The notes: a model not told the origin generated them from the sequence alone. A DNA stretch of 61,450 nt from JADHZC01 sp964409505 (GCA_964409505.1 CAYPDK010000007.1:1-61450), one strand, 5' to 3'. Positions 1 through 8,848 are shown, numbered from the stretch's first letter. Numbers and translations are program-made.

Positions 1-100
1 GAGTATTAAAGTTGTACTAAAAATCTGTCCAAGACGAACTGTAATCTTATAATCTAATCTTAATCAGTAAAGATTTATACTTAACTCTTTGAGCCTAATT

Positions 101-132
101 GATGATATACTATGAGGATGATATACTGTGAG
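101..132. repeat. 16-bp tandem duplication
   Basis: Two adjacent 16-base copies, GATGATATACTATGAG at 101-116 and GATGATATACTGTGAG at 117-132, differ at one base. They lie just past the stop codon of the small minus-strand reading frame at 142-309. No function can be assigned; slippage is a sufficient explanation. Confidence 0.8.
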
Positions 133-141
133 GTGTATATC

Positions 142-309
142 TTATAATGATTCGTTTAACAATGCTGGTTCAGATAGTGTATCGTGTGATATGTTAAGTA
201 GAATGTCTTCTTGAAAATCATAAGTACCTATTAGGTTACAAGCGAAAGTGCTATCAGCACTTACACTCTTACTCATACAAATTATAAGGAATAATATCAA
301 GATCCTCAT
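142..309 (-). CDS. Candidate small secreted peptide (55 aa), unknown function
   Basis: I do not recognise this protein. The frame starts with ATG at 309 and ends with TAA at 142-144. The first 18 residues form a convincing signal peptide: MR, then the hydrophobic run ILILFLIICM, then SKSVSA before DS, with A18 a plausible signal peptidase I site. The mature part would be about 37 residues, acidic, with one cysteine (C24). There is no clear Shine-Dalgarno sequence, and a stop lies 14 codons upstream of the ATG, so no longer N-terminus is available. A 7-bp inverted repeat with a 3-base loop (246-262) falls inside the frame. It could be a real secreted peptide, the 5' remnant of a larger exported protein, or chance. 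The signal peptide is the only positive evidence. Confidence 0.35.
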   Translation of the reverse strand: MRILILFLIICMSKSVSADSTFACNLIGTYDFQEDILLNISHDTLSEPALLNESL

Positions 310-520
310 AACAAGTATTGCTTTCTGAAGAGGTGTCCGCTTTTTTTATTCTTCGTTAAATTCATCAAACCAATTTTTTATATTTTTATTATGGTTATAG
401 AAAAAATTGTTGTAGAGAAAGTTTCTAGTCGTTGCAGCTATTTTTGATAATGTCGAAAAACTTATAATATAAAAATTGGCAAAGATATTTGATTTGCATA
501 AAATCTTTATAGGAGTTATA

Positions 521-577
521 ATGCATGTTAGTCTTACTATTTTGTTAATTTTTTGTTATGGAAAAGGTGTTGTTTAA
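521..577 (+). other. Possible 18-codon leader ORF overlapping the UbiK-like gene start
   Basis: AGGAG at 511-515 sits five bases before an ATG at 521. That ATG opens an 18-codon frame ending in TAA at 575-577, past the ATG (558) of the next gene in another frame. The downstream ATG has no ribosome binding site of its own, so translational coupling is conceivable. This is inference from spacing only; the AGGAG could be chance. Confidence 0.2.
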
Positions 578-797
578 AATCTTTAGAGGTGCAAATATTT
601 TAGTTAAAAATTCTGCTATGAGAGTAAAAGATAATTGTAGTGAGTTTTTAGAAAATCATGTCCTAAAAGATCACTTTGTTTCAAAGGAAGAATTCTTGGA
701 TTTGAAAGGAACCTTGCTTAAGGTGCAGGAAGAAAATAAAAAGATAAAAAATATAATTTCAAAAATGCTGGATAATAAAAAATCTAAGATTAAGTGA
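558..797 (+). CDS. UbiK/BMFP-like small coiled-coil protein
   Basis: This 79-residue protein resembles the UbiK (YqiC, BMFP domain, formerly DUF526) family, an accessory factor of the aerobic ubiquinone biosynthesis complex in proteobacteria. The family pattern is an amphipathic N-terminal helix followed by a motif like V-S/T-R/K-E-E-F and a C-terminal trimeric coiled coil. Here the N-terminus MEKVLFKIFRGANILV is amphipathic, FVSKEEFLDLKG is at about 40-51, and residues 52-75 are a charged heptad-like helix rich in K, E and N. The size is typical. The gene stands alone, with sdhB ending convergently about 420 bases downstream. The assignment rests on motif resemblance; an unrelated coiled-coil protein is possible. 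Confidence 0.55.
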   Translation: MEKVLFKIFRGANILVKNSAMRVKDNCSEFLENHVLKDHFVSKEEFLDLKGTLLKVQEENKKIKNIISKMLDNKKSKIK

Positions 798-1216
798 TGT
801 TTTGATAAGAGAGTAGTACTCAGTTTATCCTTCAGAGTAAGTCAAAATTATAAGAAGTGATATTAAATAAATCTATTTGGAACTCAATTTAATAATCATT
901 CATTAAATGAAATTAGTGAGAGATTGTTTCTTAGTTCAGTAAAAATTATCTGTAGAAAAAAGATTAATAGAATATTTATAACTTCTAAAAGTTGTAAAAA
1001 ATTATACCTACACCAAACATATTAACCTATATCAGGTTGTTCATGAAAATTTATTAATAAAATAACCAAATTGACGGTGTGGATCTAAATTATTGTGTAA
1101 AAATCAAAAAAGTTTATCATGTGAAAAACTTTAGCTAAACAAAAATAGGTTTTTATTTAAAGAATGTTTTAGAATTTGTCTAACCTCTTTCTCCAAAAGA
1201 TTAAGTTAAATAGTCT
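798..1216. other. Intergenic region without recognised gene
   Basis: About 420 bases lie between the UbiK-like gene and the end of sdhB. I see only a short inverted repeat, AACCT-ATATC-AGGTT, at 1024-1038 and AT-rich DNA. There is no tRNA-like or rRNA-like sequence, no credible coding frame and no strong terminator for either convergent gene. Confidence 0.6.
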
Positions 1217-2014
1217 TCACTTACTTAACTTATATTTAACAAAAATCTCCTTTTTTATGCTCGCAATCGCCTTTGCAGGATTTAAATTCTTAGGACAGAC
1301 TTTTGTACAATTCATGATTGTATGGCATCTATATAATTTAAAATTATCTTCTAGTTGTTCTATTCTTTTTTCCTTTTTCTCATCTCTTGAATCGCTAATC
1401 CACCTATATGCTTGGAGTAAAGTAGCAGGGCCTAAGTACTTTTCTTCATTCCACCAATAACTAGGGCATGCAGTAGAACAACAAGCACATAATATACACT
1501 CATAAAGACCGTCTAATTTTTCTCTATCCTGCTCGGATTGAATATTCTCAGAGGTGCTATCTTTGGTTTCCTTATCCTGATGAAGCCAAGGCTCTATGGA
1601 AGCATATTGTTTGTAAAAATTTGACATATCTGGTACTAAATCCTTTATCACATGCATGTGTGGAAGGGGAAAAATTTTGATAATCCCCGCTATCTCAGTT
1701 ATGGGCTTTATACATGCAAGAGTGTTGACTCCGTCGATGTTCATAGAACAACTGCCACAAATTCCCTCTCTGCAAGACCTTCTGAAGGTTAGAGTAGAAT
1801 CTATATCGTTCTTAATTTTGATTAAAGCATCAAGTACCATAGGTCCACATTTGTTCATGTCTATATGATATTCATCTATTTTCGGGTTCTCGTCCTTATC
1901 AGGATCATATCTATATATTTTGAAAATTTTGACTTTTGAAAGAGAATCAATCTTGTCTTTATATATTTTTCCTTCAATAACTCTTGAATCTTTAGGTAGT
2001 GTTAGTTGTAACAT
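1217..2014 (-). CDS. sdhB: Succinate dehydrogenase iron-sulfur subunit
   Basis: SdhB carries electrons from the flavin of SdhA to ubiquinone through three iron-sulfur clusters in complex II at the inner membrane. The 265-residue protein has the [2Fe-2S] cysteines C81, C86, C89 and C101 in the ferredoxin-like N-terminal domain. The C-terminal domain has C173, C176, C179 and C183 ([4Fe-4S]) and C230, C236 and C240 ([3Fe-4S] and [4Fe-4S]), followed by PKNLNPAKAI. All ligands are present. An inserted charged stretch at about 147-165 (KETKDSTSENIQSEQ) makes it slightly longer than many homologues. It is the last gene of the sdhC-sdhD-sdhA-sdhB operon, 18 bases after sdhA. Confidence 0.97.
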   Translation of the reverse strand: MLQLTLPKDSRVIEGKIYKDKIDSLSKVKIFKIYRYDPDKDENPKIDEYHIDMNKCGPMVLDALIKIKNDIDSTLTFRRSCREGICGSCSMNIDGVNTLACIKPITEIAGIIKIFPLPHMHVIKDLVPDMSNFYKQYASIEPWLHQDKETKDSTSENIQSEQDREKLDGLYECILCACCSTACPSYWWNEEKYLGPATLLQAYRWISDSRDEKKEKRIEQLEDNFKLYRCHTIMNCTKVCPKNLNPAKAIASIKKEIFVKYKLSK

Positions 2015-2032
2015 GTCTAGTTTACCAAATTG

Positions 2033-3829
2033 TTAATAAATCCTCTTTGAGAGAGGAATTGTCTCTACATCGTCTGTTAGAGTTTTAAGTGAGACATCTC
2101 TGTATTTTATTGATACTTTTCCACTTGGTGAGAAAAAGGCTAGGCTATGTTTTAACCATTTTTTATCGTCTCTTTCTTTGAAATCATCTCTTGCATGGGC
2201 TCCTCTACTTTCTTTTCTATTTTCTGCTGCGAACATAGTAATTATTGCTTGATTAAGTAAATTATCTAGTTCAAGCGTTTCTACTAAATCACTATTCCAT
2301 ATCATGGACTTATCTGTGACTTGTACTTGGGTATATAATTTTTTTATGTTTGTTATTAATGCTTTGCCTTCTTTTAGCGTTTTTTCAGTACGGAATACTG
2401 CTGCATATTTCTGCATTGTTTTTTGCATCTCATTTCTTAGAAATGATGTTTTTATTTCTCCCTTGTTATACCTGATTTTATCAAATCTATCTATGATTTT
2501 ATCGATGTGTGATTTAGGAATTTCTTGGTGCTTTTTTGTAGTATCTTGAGTAATTATTTCTTTTGCTCTTAATGCTGATGCTCTCCCAAAGACTACAAGG
2601 TCTAGAAGTGAATTTGAACCAAGCCTGTTTGCTCCGTGTACAGATATGCAAGCAGCTTCTCCTATCGCCATTAAGCCTGGAACTATTCTTTGATTCCCTT
2701 CCTCATCTAGAGTTATTACTTCCGTTTTGTAGTTTGTTGGTATGCCACCCATGTTGTAATGCACTGTAGGTAATACTGGTATTGGCTCTTTCGCTATATC
2801 TATTCCTGCAAATATTTTTGCTGTTTCGGAAATGCCTGGAAGTCTTTTTTTTAAAACTTCTTCAGGTAAGTGGTCTAAATGTAATAATACGTGATCTTTG
2901 TTTGAACCTACTCCTCTTCCTTCCATAATCTCTATTGTCATAGAGCGAGATACAACATCCCTAGACGCTAAATCCTTAGCTGAAGGCGCATATCTCTCCA
3001 TAAACCTTTCTCCCATAGCATTAACTAAATATCCTCCTTCGCCTCTTGCTCCCTCTGTAATCAAGCATCCAGATCCGTATATCCCAGTAGGGTGAAATTG
3101 TACAAACTCCATATCTTGTAATGGTATCGATGCTCTTGTACACATGCCCCCTCCATCTCCTGTGCAGCTATGAGCTGATGTGCAAGAAAAATAAGCTCTA
3201 CCATACCCTCCAGTTGCAATTATTACTAATTTTGCACTAAATACATGTAACGATCCTTTCTCTAAATTCCAAGCCACAACTCCTAAACATATACCATTGT
3301 TCATAATTAAATCTATAACAAAATATTCTATAAAAAATTCAGATCTATATTTGAGACATTGTTGATATAAACTATGTAGCATCGCGTGTCCAGTTCTGTC
3401 AGCCGCAGCACAAGTCCTAAGAGCATATTTACCTTTTCCATATTCTGTCGTCATGCCTCCGAAAGCCCTTTGGTATATTTTTCCATCTTTAGTGCGGGAG
3501 AAGGGAAGACCATAACTTTCTAGCTCTAAGATGCTAGTAACAGCATTTTTACACATGTATTCTATAGCATCCTGATCCCCAAGCCAATCAGATCCTTTAA
3601 CAGTGTCGTACATATGCCACCTCCAGTCGTCCTTAGACATATTTCCAAGTGCAGCACTAATTCCTCCTTGAGCAGCTACAGTATGGCTCCTAGTAGGAAA
3701 TAATTTTGTTATACAGGCTGTCTTTAACCCTAAACTAGACATGCCAAGAGTAGATCTTAAACCAGCTCCTCCAGCTCCAACCACTATAACATCATGCTCG
3801 TGGTAGAGAATATTATATTTCTTAGTCAT
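2033..3829 (-). CDS. sdhA: Succinate dehydrogenase flavoprotein subunit
   Basis: SdhA oxidises succinate to fumarate in the TCA cycle and passes electrons to SdhB. The 598-residue length is normal for the family. The FAD-binding motif VVGAGGAGLRS is at residues 16-26, and the flavinylation motif RSHTVAAQGG puts the covalent FAD histidine at H49. The substrate and capping domain motifs HPTGIYGSG and GEAACISVHGANRLGSNSLLDL are intact. It lies 11 bases after sdhD and 18 bases before sdhB, consistent with one transcript. With citrate synthase at 57305-58627 this shows that TCA and respiratory functions are retained. I see no damaged motif. Confidence 0.98.
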   Translation of the reverse strand: MTKKYNILYHEHDVIVVGAGGAGLRSTLGMSSLGLKTACITKLFPTRSHTVAAQGGISAALGNMSKDDWRWHMYDTVKGSDWLGDQDAIEYMCKNAVTSILELESYGLPFSRTKDGKIYQRAFGGMTTEYGKGKYALRTCAAADRTGHAMLHSLYQQCLKYRSEFFIEYFVIDLIMNNGICLGVVAWNLEKGSLHVFSAKLVIIATGGYGRAYFSCTSAHSCTGDGGGMCTRASIPLQDMEFVQFHPTGIYGSGCLITEGARGEGGYLVNAMGERFMERYAPSAKDLASRDVVSRSMTIEIMEGRGVGSNKDHVLLHLDHLPEEVLKKRLPGISETAKIFAGIDIAKEPIPVLPTVHYNMGGIPTNYKTEVITLDEEGNQRIVPGLMAIGEAACISVHGANRLGSNSLLDLVVFGRASALRAKEIITQDTTKKHQEIPKSHIDKIIDRFDKIRYNKGEIKTSFLRNEMQKTMQKYAAVFRTEKTLKEGKALITNIKKLYTQVQVTDKSMIWNSDLVETLELDNLLNQAIITMFAAENRKESRGAHARDDFKERDDKKWLKHSLAFFSPSGKVSIKYRDVSLKTLTDDVETIPLSKRIY

Positions 3830-3840
3830 AAAATTATATT

Positions 3841-4212
3841 CTATAGAGTGTAGTTAGTGTAGTTTTTATTTATAAGCAATGTTACAGACGATACTACCGT
3901 AACAACAGAATATATGTTAATTATATATATTAATGTTTTTTTTAGGATTTTATTTTGAATATAATCATCTAAAACTGAATATATTCCTATAGTCCCGTGA
4001 TAAAAAACTACTGCTATAAGAGAAGAAACTATAGCTTGGTTTATAGGATAACTTAATAGTTTTATATTATTTTCAAAATTATTTATGTCTATCCTCAGTA
4101 GTATTCTTATTACAAAAGCTAATAATAATATTATTATTACAATAGAGCTGAGTCTCTGGTGCCACCAATGATAAAAAGCCTTACTTCCTTCTAACTTAAA
4201 ATCCTTAGACAT
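3841..4212 (-). CDS. sdhD: Succinate dehydrogenase membrane anchor subunit D
   Basis: This is a small hydrophobic anchor of complex II, 123 residues long, with three predicted membrane spans at about 22-40, 57-79 and 92-115. The N-terminal motif FYHWWHQRLSS (13-23) and the VFYHGTIGIYSVLDDY segment (69-84) are characteristic. H72 is the likely axial heme b ligand, and the aspartate-tyrosine pair after it fits the quinone-site region. The gene lies 13 bases after sdhC. Anchor subunits are weakly conserved in sequence, so the call combines motif and operon position. Confidence 0.93.
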   Translation of the reverse strand: MSKDFKLEGSKAFYHWWHQRLSSIVIIILLLAFVIRILLRIDINNFENNIKLLSYPINQAIVSSLIAVVFYHGTIGIYSVLDDYIQNKILKKTLIYIINIYSVVTVVSSVTLLINKNYTNYTL

Positions 4213-4225
4213 TATATGCGTTTGA

Positions 4226-4606
4226 TTAATGAAAATATATATAAATTGTACTAAATGTAGAGCATAACAAAGAACAAATAATTATAAAAAAACTATACGT
4301 ACTAAGAGTGCTTTTATCAAACCCATATCCAACATCCCATATAAAATGTCTGATTCCAGTGAATAAATGGTAATATAGAGCATATATACTTACTATTAAT
4401 ACTAGATGCACTACGTTGTTGTTAACTAGCCATAAGTACTTTGGATGAAAATTTTTACTTGCTAAAAAAATAAAAATCCAAATAAATAGCGAAAATGTTG
4501 CAAATAAAATCATTCCTGTAATTCTGTGTAAAATAGACCCTATCGCGTTTATTGGTAACTTATATATGGATAGATGAGGGGATAAAATTCTTTTTTTGTT
4601 AGTCAT
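4226..4606 (-). CDS. sdhC: Succinate dehydrogenase cytochrome b556 subunit C
   Basis: This is the first gene of the sdhCDAB operon. Its 126-residue product anchors SdhAB and helps bind heme b and ubiquinone. Family hallmarks are PHLSIYKLPINAIGSILHRITG at the N-terminus (HRITG at 27-31, with the quinone-site serine just before) and HLFTGIRHFIWDVGYG at about 80-95, in which H80 corresponds to the heme ligand. Three hydrophobic spans are visible. A good promoter lies about 48 bases upstream. Confidence 0.95.
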   Translation of the reverse strand: MTNKKRILSPHLSIYKLPINAIGSILHRITGMILFATFSLFIWIFIFLASKNFHPKYLWLVNNNVVHLVLIVSIYALYYHLFTGIRHFIWDVGYGFDKSTLSTYSFFIIICSLLCSTFSTIYIYFH

Positions 4607-4653
4607 AAAATATTTATTAATACCACCAATTTGTTTAGTAAGACTCTTTCCTA

Positions 4654-4681
4654 ATTATATTAAATTACCTCCAAAGATCAA
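4654..4681 (-). promoter_or_regulatory. Sigma70-type promoter of the sdhCDAB operon
   Basis: Read on the minus strand, TTGATC (4676-4681) is followed after 16 bases by a perfect TATAAT (4654-4659). Transcription would start near 4647, giving a leader of roughly 40 bases before the sdhC ATG at 4606. The match and the position just upstream of the operon make this one of the better promoter candidates in the window, although AT-rich DNA yields many chance TATAAT boxes. Confidence 0.5.
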
Positions 4682-4746
4682 ATTATATGAAGGATATTTC
4701 ATTAATATTTTATTAGAACTATATGATTTTAATCTTAAATTCTTAC

Positions 4747-6777
4747 TTAAATCAGTTTCTTAAAATTGAAAATAGAATAAAATGTATTCATTATTAGTAG
4801 TAATATTTTTTCTCTATTTTGAAAAAGGCTCTTGTTTGGAGTTTGTATCGTTACATGGTCTAAAAAATTTGAAATATCTCTTGAAATTGATCTTAATAAT
4901 ATAAGATTTGATCTATAATTTTTGTAAACTATTTTAGAACTTATTGCTTTTAAATTTTTATGCAAAATTATCTCATAATTTGATTCTAAAAGAGATTCAT
5001 CTATACAAGATTCAAGATTCCTACTAAATGTTTCACAGTAATCTCCGTTGAGAAATTTTTTACTTAACTGTAGTTCGCTACTTATTCCTTTTTCTAGTAA
5101 TGCAAGATTGGAGATTCTTTTATATAGTGATGTTGTTTTTTTTCCTGTTTCTGTATCTAAAAAAGATTCTAAAAAACTTAGTTTATAAGCTATGTTACAA
5201 ATATTAAGATCTCTAAAATCTTCTAAAAACAAAAATTTTACTAATTTAGATCCATATTTATTCCTAAAAAAAGCTCTTACTCTTTCCGTAAAAAAAAATA
5301 AAATACTTCCCTTTACTTCCTCAAAAGAAAATTTAGTTGATTTGCTATACTCTAAGATAGAAATTTCAATTAATTTTTCTAAATTTAGTTGAAAATTGTG
5401 ATGTAATATTGTTCTTATAATCCCTAAAGTAGATCTTCTTATTCCATATGGATCTTTTGAACTTGTAAGTTTTTCTCCCCCTATAAGTAAACCACAAATA
5501 GTGTCCATTTTGTCAGCAATAGAGATAAGAGAAGCCTCCTTTGGAGGAATTTTATCTTTTGGTCCTTCAGGTTTATAGTGATATTTTAATATTTGAGCAA
5601 AATTTTCGTGAATCTTATGATGGAGTAAAAAGTAATATCCCATTACTCCCTGTAAATTAGGAAATTCATTCACAGTCTCAGAAATTAGATCTATTTTACA
5701 AAATTTTGCAATTTCTGCTATTTGTGTATTACTTGGTAATAAAATATCAGTAAGCATCTTAACTATAGACACTATTCTGTTTGTTTTTTGTTCTAAATTA
5801 CCTAATTTTTCATGAAATATTATTCTGTTTAAGTCCCTTAACAAAGATTCTAAACTCTTTCCCAGGTCCTTTTTATAAAAAAACATAGCGTCATTTAATC
5901 TAGCAGATAAGATATTCTCATTTTGCTCTATTATCTCTTGATAATTATCTGATTTTATGTTGATTATGAATAAAAAATATGAAGCAAATCTTCTATCCTT
6001 AGTCCTTAAAGAAAAATATTTTTGATGCTTTCTCATACAAGATATAATTAATTCTTTAGGTAAAGATAAAAATGTTTTCTCTATTTTTCCAGTTAAAACT
6101 ACAGGAAATTCAACCCTCCCAAGTACTTCATCTAGCAATTTATCATCTATTTCTACTTCTAAATTTAATTTTTTAGCAGCATCTAATAAATCCTTTTCAA
6201 CAATACGTTTTTTTTCAGCTTGATCTAGTATTACGTAATTATTCTCAAGGGCTACTTTATAATCATCAAAGCTCTCTATATAAAGAGTAGAACTACTAAG
6301 AGTTCTATGACCCCAAGTTATATTATTAGACTCTAAATGCTCATAATTGAATTTTAAAATCTTGCCATCAAATATACATAATATGTTTTTTAATGGCCTA
6401 ATCCATTTTAAGTTGTAATTATTCCATTTCATGGATTTAGGCCAGATATATGATGATATTGACTCTTTTATTATGGATTTAAGTTCTTCTGTCCTTATTA
6501 CAGGATTTTCTTCCTTGTTAATTGAGTAATTTGTACCTTGCTTAGTTAGTGTTGAATTTTTTTCTTGCAAATGATTTTTTTTTTGAGTAACAATTTTTAC
6601 TAAATTTACAACATGTATTGTTAATCTTCTTGTTGAATAATAAATGTATAATTTTTTATACGCAAAATTATGTTTTGCAAATTTTGTTGTAAAAATTTCT
6701 TCATATTTTTGAGCTGCTTGCTTTTGAGCATAAGAAGGGACTTCTTCACTAAACAATTCTAGTAATAATTCTTTCAT
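4747..6777 (-). CDS. glyS: Glycyl-tRNA synthetase beta subunit
   Basis: GlyS is the tRNA-recognition subunit of the bacterial alpha2-beta2 glycyl-tRNA synthetase. The 676-residue protein begins with the family signature ELLLELFSEEVPS and contains LPKELIISCMRKHQKYFSL near residue 263. The HD-like segment EFPNLQGVMGYYFL lies around 373 and DPYGIRRSTLGIIR around 456. It starts 23 bases after glyQ in the same direction, so the two subunits are probably co-transcribed. It is in the usual size range (about 680-700), with no frame damage. Confidence 0.96.
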   Translation of the reverse strand: MKELLLELFSEEVPSYAQKQAAQKYEEIFTTKFAKHNFAYKKLYIYYSTRRLTIHVVNLVKIVTQKKNHLQEKNSTLTKQGTNYSINKEENPVIRTEELKSIIKESISSYIWPKSMKWNNYNLKWIRPLKNILCIFDGKILKFNYEHLESNNITWGHRTLSSSTLYIESFDDYKVALENNYVILDQAEKKRIVEKDLLDAAKKLNLEVEIDDKLLDEVLGRVEFPVVLTGKIEKTFLSLPKELIISCMRKHQKYFSLRTKDRRFASYFLFIINIKSDNYQEIIEQNENILSARLNDAMFFYKKDLGKSLESLLRDLNRIIFHEKLGNLEQKTNRIVSIVKMLTDILLPSNTQIAEIAKFCKIDLISETVNEFPNLQGVMGYYFLLHHKIHENFAQILKYHYKPEGPKDKIPPKEASLISIADKMDTICGLLIGGEKLTSSKDPYGIRRSTLGIIRTILHHNFQLNLEKLIEISILEYSKSTKFSFEEVKGSILFFFTERVRAFFRNKYGSKLVKFLFLEDFRDLNICNIAYKLSFLESFLDTETGKKTTSLYKRISNLALLEKGISSELQLSKKFLNGDYCETFSRNLESCIDESLLESNYEIILHKNLKAISSKIVYKNYRSNLILLRSISRDISNFLDHVTIQTPNKSLFQNREKILLLIMNTFYSIFNFKKLI

Positions 6778-6800
6778 TTTTTTAAGAGTTCCATTTTATT

Positions 6801-7685
6801 CTAAGCATTATTTAATTCCAGCCATTTGTTACAAGATAATTTTACTAAATCTCGAATTTTTTTTATGTATACAGCACGCTGAGTCACCCCTAGAACGTTC
6901 CTGGATTCCAACAAATTGAATGTATGACTTGCTTTTGTGCATTGCTCATATGCTGGTAGGGGTAAATTTTTTTCTATTAAAAGCAGTATAGTCTTTTCTG
7001 TTTGCTTAAAAAAATCTTCGAGCATAGTAGTATCTGCTAGTTCTATGTTAAACTCAGAGAACTGCTCTTCGTACATTTTATGTATTTGACCATATGTTAT
7101 AGCGTTTTTATCATTTTTATTCCAGATTATATCTGAAATAGATTTTTTTTTTTGTAAATACATTGCTATTCTTTCAAGTCCATATGTAATTTCTCCTATT
7201 ACTGGTTTTATTGAAATTGCTCCTATTTGTTGCATGTAGGTGAATTGAGATATCTCAGCCCCATTGAGTAAAATTTCCCAGCCAAGCCCGCTAGCACCAA
7301 GAGTAGGAGATTCCCAATCATCTTCCGAAAATAATAGGTCATTTTTTGATATATCTATTTTGAGCTCTTTTAGGCTTTTGAGATAGAGCTCTTGCATATT
7401 ATCTGGGGAAGGCTTTAGAATTACTTGAAATTGATAATATCTCTCAGCTCTATTTGGATGTTGTCCATATCTACTATCTGAAGGCCTTCTTGAGGGTTGT
7501 ATATATGCTATATTCCATTTTTTTTCACTGAGTGCATAAAGTACTGTTGCTGGATGAAATGTTCCCGCTCCCATTTCAAGGTCATACGCAGGAATTATGC
7601 TACAGCCTTGTTTATGCCAGTATTGCTCTAATATGAAAATTATTTCTTGAAATGAAAAAAAATTATCTGATGAATAACTACTCAT
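6801..7685 (-). CDS. glyQ: Glycyl-tRNA synthetase alpha subunit
   Basis: GlyQ is the class II catalytic subunit that activates glycine and charges tRNA-Gly. The 294-residue sequence carries family signatures: FQEIIFILEQYWHKQGCSI at the start, EMGAGTFHPATVL (about 37-49), YIQPSRRPSDSRYGQHPNR (about 61-79) and EITYGLERIAMYLQ (about 165-178, class II motif 3 region). It precedes glyS. A 284-base divergent region separates it from the D,D-carboxypeptidase gene. Confidence 0.97.
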   Translation of the reverse strand: MSSYSSDNFFSFQEIIFILEQYWHKQGCSIIPAYDLEMGAGTFHPATVLYALSEKKWNIAYIQPSRRPSDSRYGQHPNRAERYYQFQVILKPSPDNMQELYLKSLKELKIDISKNDLLFSEDDWESPTLGASGLGWEILLNGAEISQFTYMQQIGAISIKPVIGEITYGLERIAMYLQKKKSISDIIWNKNDKNAITYGQIHKMYEEQFSEFNIELADTTMLEDFFKQTEKTILLLIEKNLPLPAYEQCTKASHTFNLLESRNVLGVTQRAVYIKKIRDLVKLSCNKWLELNNA

Positions 7686-7853
7686 TATAAATCTTGAATT
7701 AATACAGTTTACTTTTGTTGAATAAGGATTTTATCAAAATTCTGAAATAGTACAAATATTAGATGAATTTTAATAGATATGCAATTTTGTTTGTAGAGTA
7801 TTTCTTTTGTCTCTTTAGTACCATTGAATAAAATAATGAAATAGTGCTTTTGT

Positions 7854-7875
7854 AAGAATTCTTGAAAGAGCTCTT
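7854..7875. promoter_or_regulatory. Twin AAGANNTCTT palindromes, candidate operator
   Basis: Two perfect 10-base palindromes, AAGAATTCTT (7854-7863) and AAGAGCTCTT (7866-7875), share the form AAGA-NN-TCTT. Their centres are 12 bases apart, close to one helical turn, and both are followed by G. A TATAAT box at 7891-7896 lies so that the second palindrome would occupy a -35 position. They sit in the divergent region between glyQ and the carboxypeptidase gene. A dimeric regulator binding both sites is an inference. Confidence 0.4.
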
Positions 7876-7969
7876 GTTTATATTTAGGATTATAATAAAC
7901 AAATAATACTTAAGTATTTATTAATTGCTTAAATTTAATGATTAGCGGTAACATAAGTATATAATCCTA

Positions 7970-8848
7970 ATGATTCGGGGGATTTTGATATTTTTAGTTT
8001 TGTGTAGATCTGCAGAGTTATATGCTAAACAAAAACAAACTCATCTAAAAAATGATAAAGAGGGAGTTTACAGATTTTTTGAAAATAATCCTACCTATTC
8101 TTCTAAGAGTAATTACTCTCCCCCAAAGAGCAACTTACTTATAGATCTTGATAATTACAAGATTTTATATGCTACAAACCCATATAAAAAAATTTATCCT
8201 GCTTCTCTCACTAAGCTTATGACTTTATACGTACTTTTTTCTGAAATGGATAAGAAAAATTTTTCCTTAGATACAAAATTATATGTTTCTAAAAATGCTC
8301 AAAATACTAAACCATCTAAGTTAAATCTAAGATATGGTGAAACAATCTCTGTAGAGAATGCAATTAAAGCAATGATTATAAAATCTGCTAATGATGTTGC
8401 TGTTGTCATTAGCGAAAATATTGCAGGTTCAGAAGAAAATTTTGTCCATATTATGAATCTATGTGCAAAATCTCTCAAAATGAAAAATAGTTTTTTTATG
8501 AATTCTACAGGTCTACACCACCCAAAGCAAAGAACTACTCCCATAGACATTGCAAAATTAGTTATTGCATTGAAAAAGAATTTTTTACATTATTATAAAG
8601 AGTATTTTTTTTTATATTGTTTTGAGTTTAGAGATGAAATTATTTTTTCTAGACTTAGTAAGTCATTCTTCTTATATGATGGCATAGATGGTTTAAAAAG
8701 TGGGTATACAGAGCGCGCAGGAAGAAATCTTATGGTGACTGCTAAAAAAAATGATACTAATTTGTTAGCTATAACAACTGGAAATCTATCTATAGATGAA
8801 AGAGATAAAAATATATTTTTTTTGTTAAAACAACTTGAAAAAGGGTAA
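7970..8848 (+). CDS. D-alanyl-D-alanine carboxypeptidase (S11 family)
   Basis: This is a penicillin-binding serine peptidase that trims the terminal D-Ala from peptidoglycan stem peptides in the periplasm. An N-terminal signal segment (MIRGILIFLVLCRSAELYA) is present. All three catalytic motifs are seen: S79-L-T-K82 (SxxK), S139-A-N141 (SxN) and K243-S-G245 (KTG-type) within DGIDGLKSGYTERAG. At 292 residues it contains only the catalytic domain. It lacks the C-terminal beta domain and amphipathic anchor of PBP5-type enzymes, so it may be soluble. Its presence agrees with the murE, murF and mraY genes at the right end of the window. The exact paralogue (dacA, dacC or dacF) cannot be decided. 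Confidence 0.92.
   Translation: MIRGILIFLVLCRSAELYAKQKQTHLKNDKEGVYRFFENNPTYSSKSNYSPPKSNLLIDLDNYKILYATNPYKKIYPASLTKLMTLYVLFSEMDKKNFSLDTKLYVSKNAQNTKPSKLNLRYGETISVENAIKAMIIKSANDVAVVISENIAGSEENFVHIMNLCAKSLKMKNSFFMNSTGLHHPKQRTTPIDIAKLVIALKKNFLHYYKEYFFLYCFEFRDEIIFSRLSKSFFLYDGIDGLKSGYTERAGRNLMVTAKKNDTNLLAITTGNLSIDERDKNIFFLLKQLEKG

Noticed and set aside
346..555. A 69-codon open stretch on the minus strand ending in an acidic tail (NWFDEFNEE)
   Set aside because: It has no ATG, GTG or TTG start, overlaps the start region of the UbiK-like gene on the other strand, and matches no family. It may be chance or a remnant.
1176..1460. A 94-codon plus-strand frame opposite the end of sdhB
   Set aside because: It lies antisense to a certain sdhB gene and resembles nothing; it is a shadow frame.
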